Source: Patulibacter sp.
GTDB taxonomy: Bacteria; Actinomycetota; Thermoleophilia; Solirubrobacterales; Solirubrobacteraceae
DNA length: 5,564 bases
Reading direction: 5' to 3'
Assembly: GCA_023268575.1 (NCBI GenBank)
Contig: JALRCL010000734.1
Span: forward strand, 1-5,564
The notes under the pieces were generated by a model. It was not told where the DNA came from, did not search any database, and worked only from the letters and a program-made list of their open reading frames with translations. A program made the position numbers and the translations under genes. Numbering within the stretch: position 1 is the stretch's first letter; each line of letters opens with the position of its first letter. Shown in pieces: positions 5,473 to 5,564 of the stretch.

Positions 5473-5564
5473 ACCGGGTCCTCCGGGTCCGGGACGCCGC
5501 CACGCCCGGCGTCGAGCGGCTCGGGATCGAGCGCCGGCCGCGGCTCCCGTGCCCGGCCCTCGTC
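5473..5564 (+). other. Right-edge high-GC segment, possible partial coding region of unknown family
   Basis: Frame +3 from about 5472 is open to the window end and reads DRVLRVRDAATPGVERLGIE followed by RRPRLPCPALV. All 31 codons in this frame end in G or C, better than the ATPase frame continued (27 of 30), which here becomes low-complexity GSSGSGTPPRPASSGSGSS. This suggests a host-like gene in a frame different from the ATPase fragment. I do not recognise a family from 31 residues. The start of the segment carries CCGGGTCC twice (5474-5481 and 5483-5490). Confidence 0.3.

Noticed and set aside
1..5564. CRISPR arrays, tRNA/rRNA genes, transposase genes or terminal inverted repeats
   Set aside because: No regularly spaced repeats, no RNA-gene-like conserved segments and no transposase motifs were seen on either strand.

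Overview
The window is very GC-rich coding DNA, close to 80% in the stretches I counted by hand, with strong G/C preference at third codon positions. Together with the gene families present, this suggests a high-GC actinobacterium or actinobacterial metagenome contig. A Thermoleophilia/Solirubrobacterales-type lineage is a guess, since no marker gene is present. There are no RNA genes, CRISPR arrays or recognisable insertion sequences.

Layout: positions 1-407 hold the N-terminal part of a short-chain dehydrogenase/reductase on the minus strand, running off the left edge. It follows a phosphotransferase of the ACAD10/11-like APH family (452-1492, minus) by 44 nt, so the two look like one operon. 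A 188-nt divergent intergenic region (1493-1680) carries a perfect 14-bp palindrome and separates the phosphotransferase from a HAD-family hydrolase on the plus strand (1681-2310). The HAD gene converges on an enoyl-CoA hydratase (2376-3140, minus), which lies downstream of a fatty-acid/acyl-CoA ligase (3226-4785, minus). Upstream of the ligase is the C-terminal piece of a CaiB/BaiF CoA-transferase or alpha-methylacyl-CoA racemase (4948 to about 5271, minus).

The genes fit an acyl-CoA catabolic locus: ligase (activation), possibly racemase/CoA-transferase, SDR (keto/hydroxy interconversion), APH-type kinase and enoyl-CoA hydratase. The SDR + APH kinase + ligase set resembles the bacterial levulinate/4-hydroxyacid (Lva) pathway. 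The HAD + APH pair mirrors the two N-terminal domains of ACAD10. The acyl-CoA dehydrogenase that would complete such a pathway is not in the window and could lie to the left. The substrate is unknown.

The right end is anomalous. At about 5262-5280 the CaiB gene is broken by a segment of about 200 bp, roughly 58% GC, with different codon use. It encodes on the plus strand a Walker-B-containing fragment of a HerA/VirB4-like ATPase. At about 5470-5480 this in turn changes to 83% GC DNA whose best coding frame is different again. Two junctions in 300 bp mean either an assembly/amplification chimera or a recombination scar. The sequence alone cannot decide, but chimera is the default reading.
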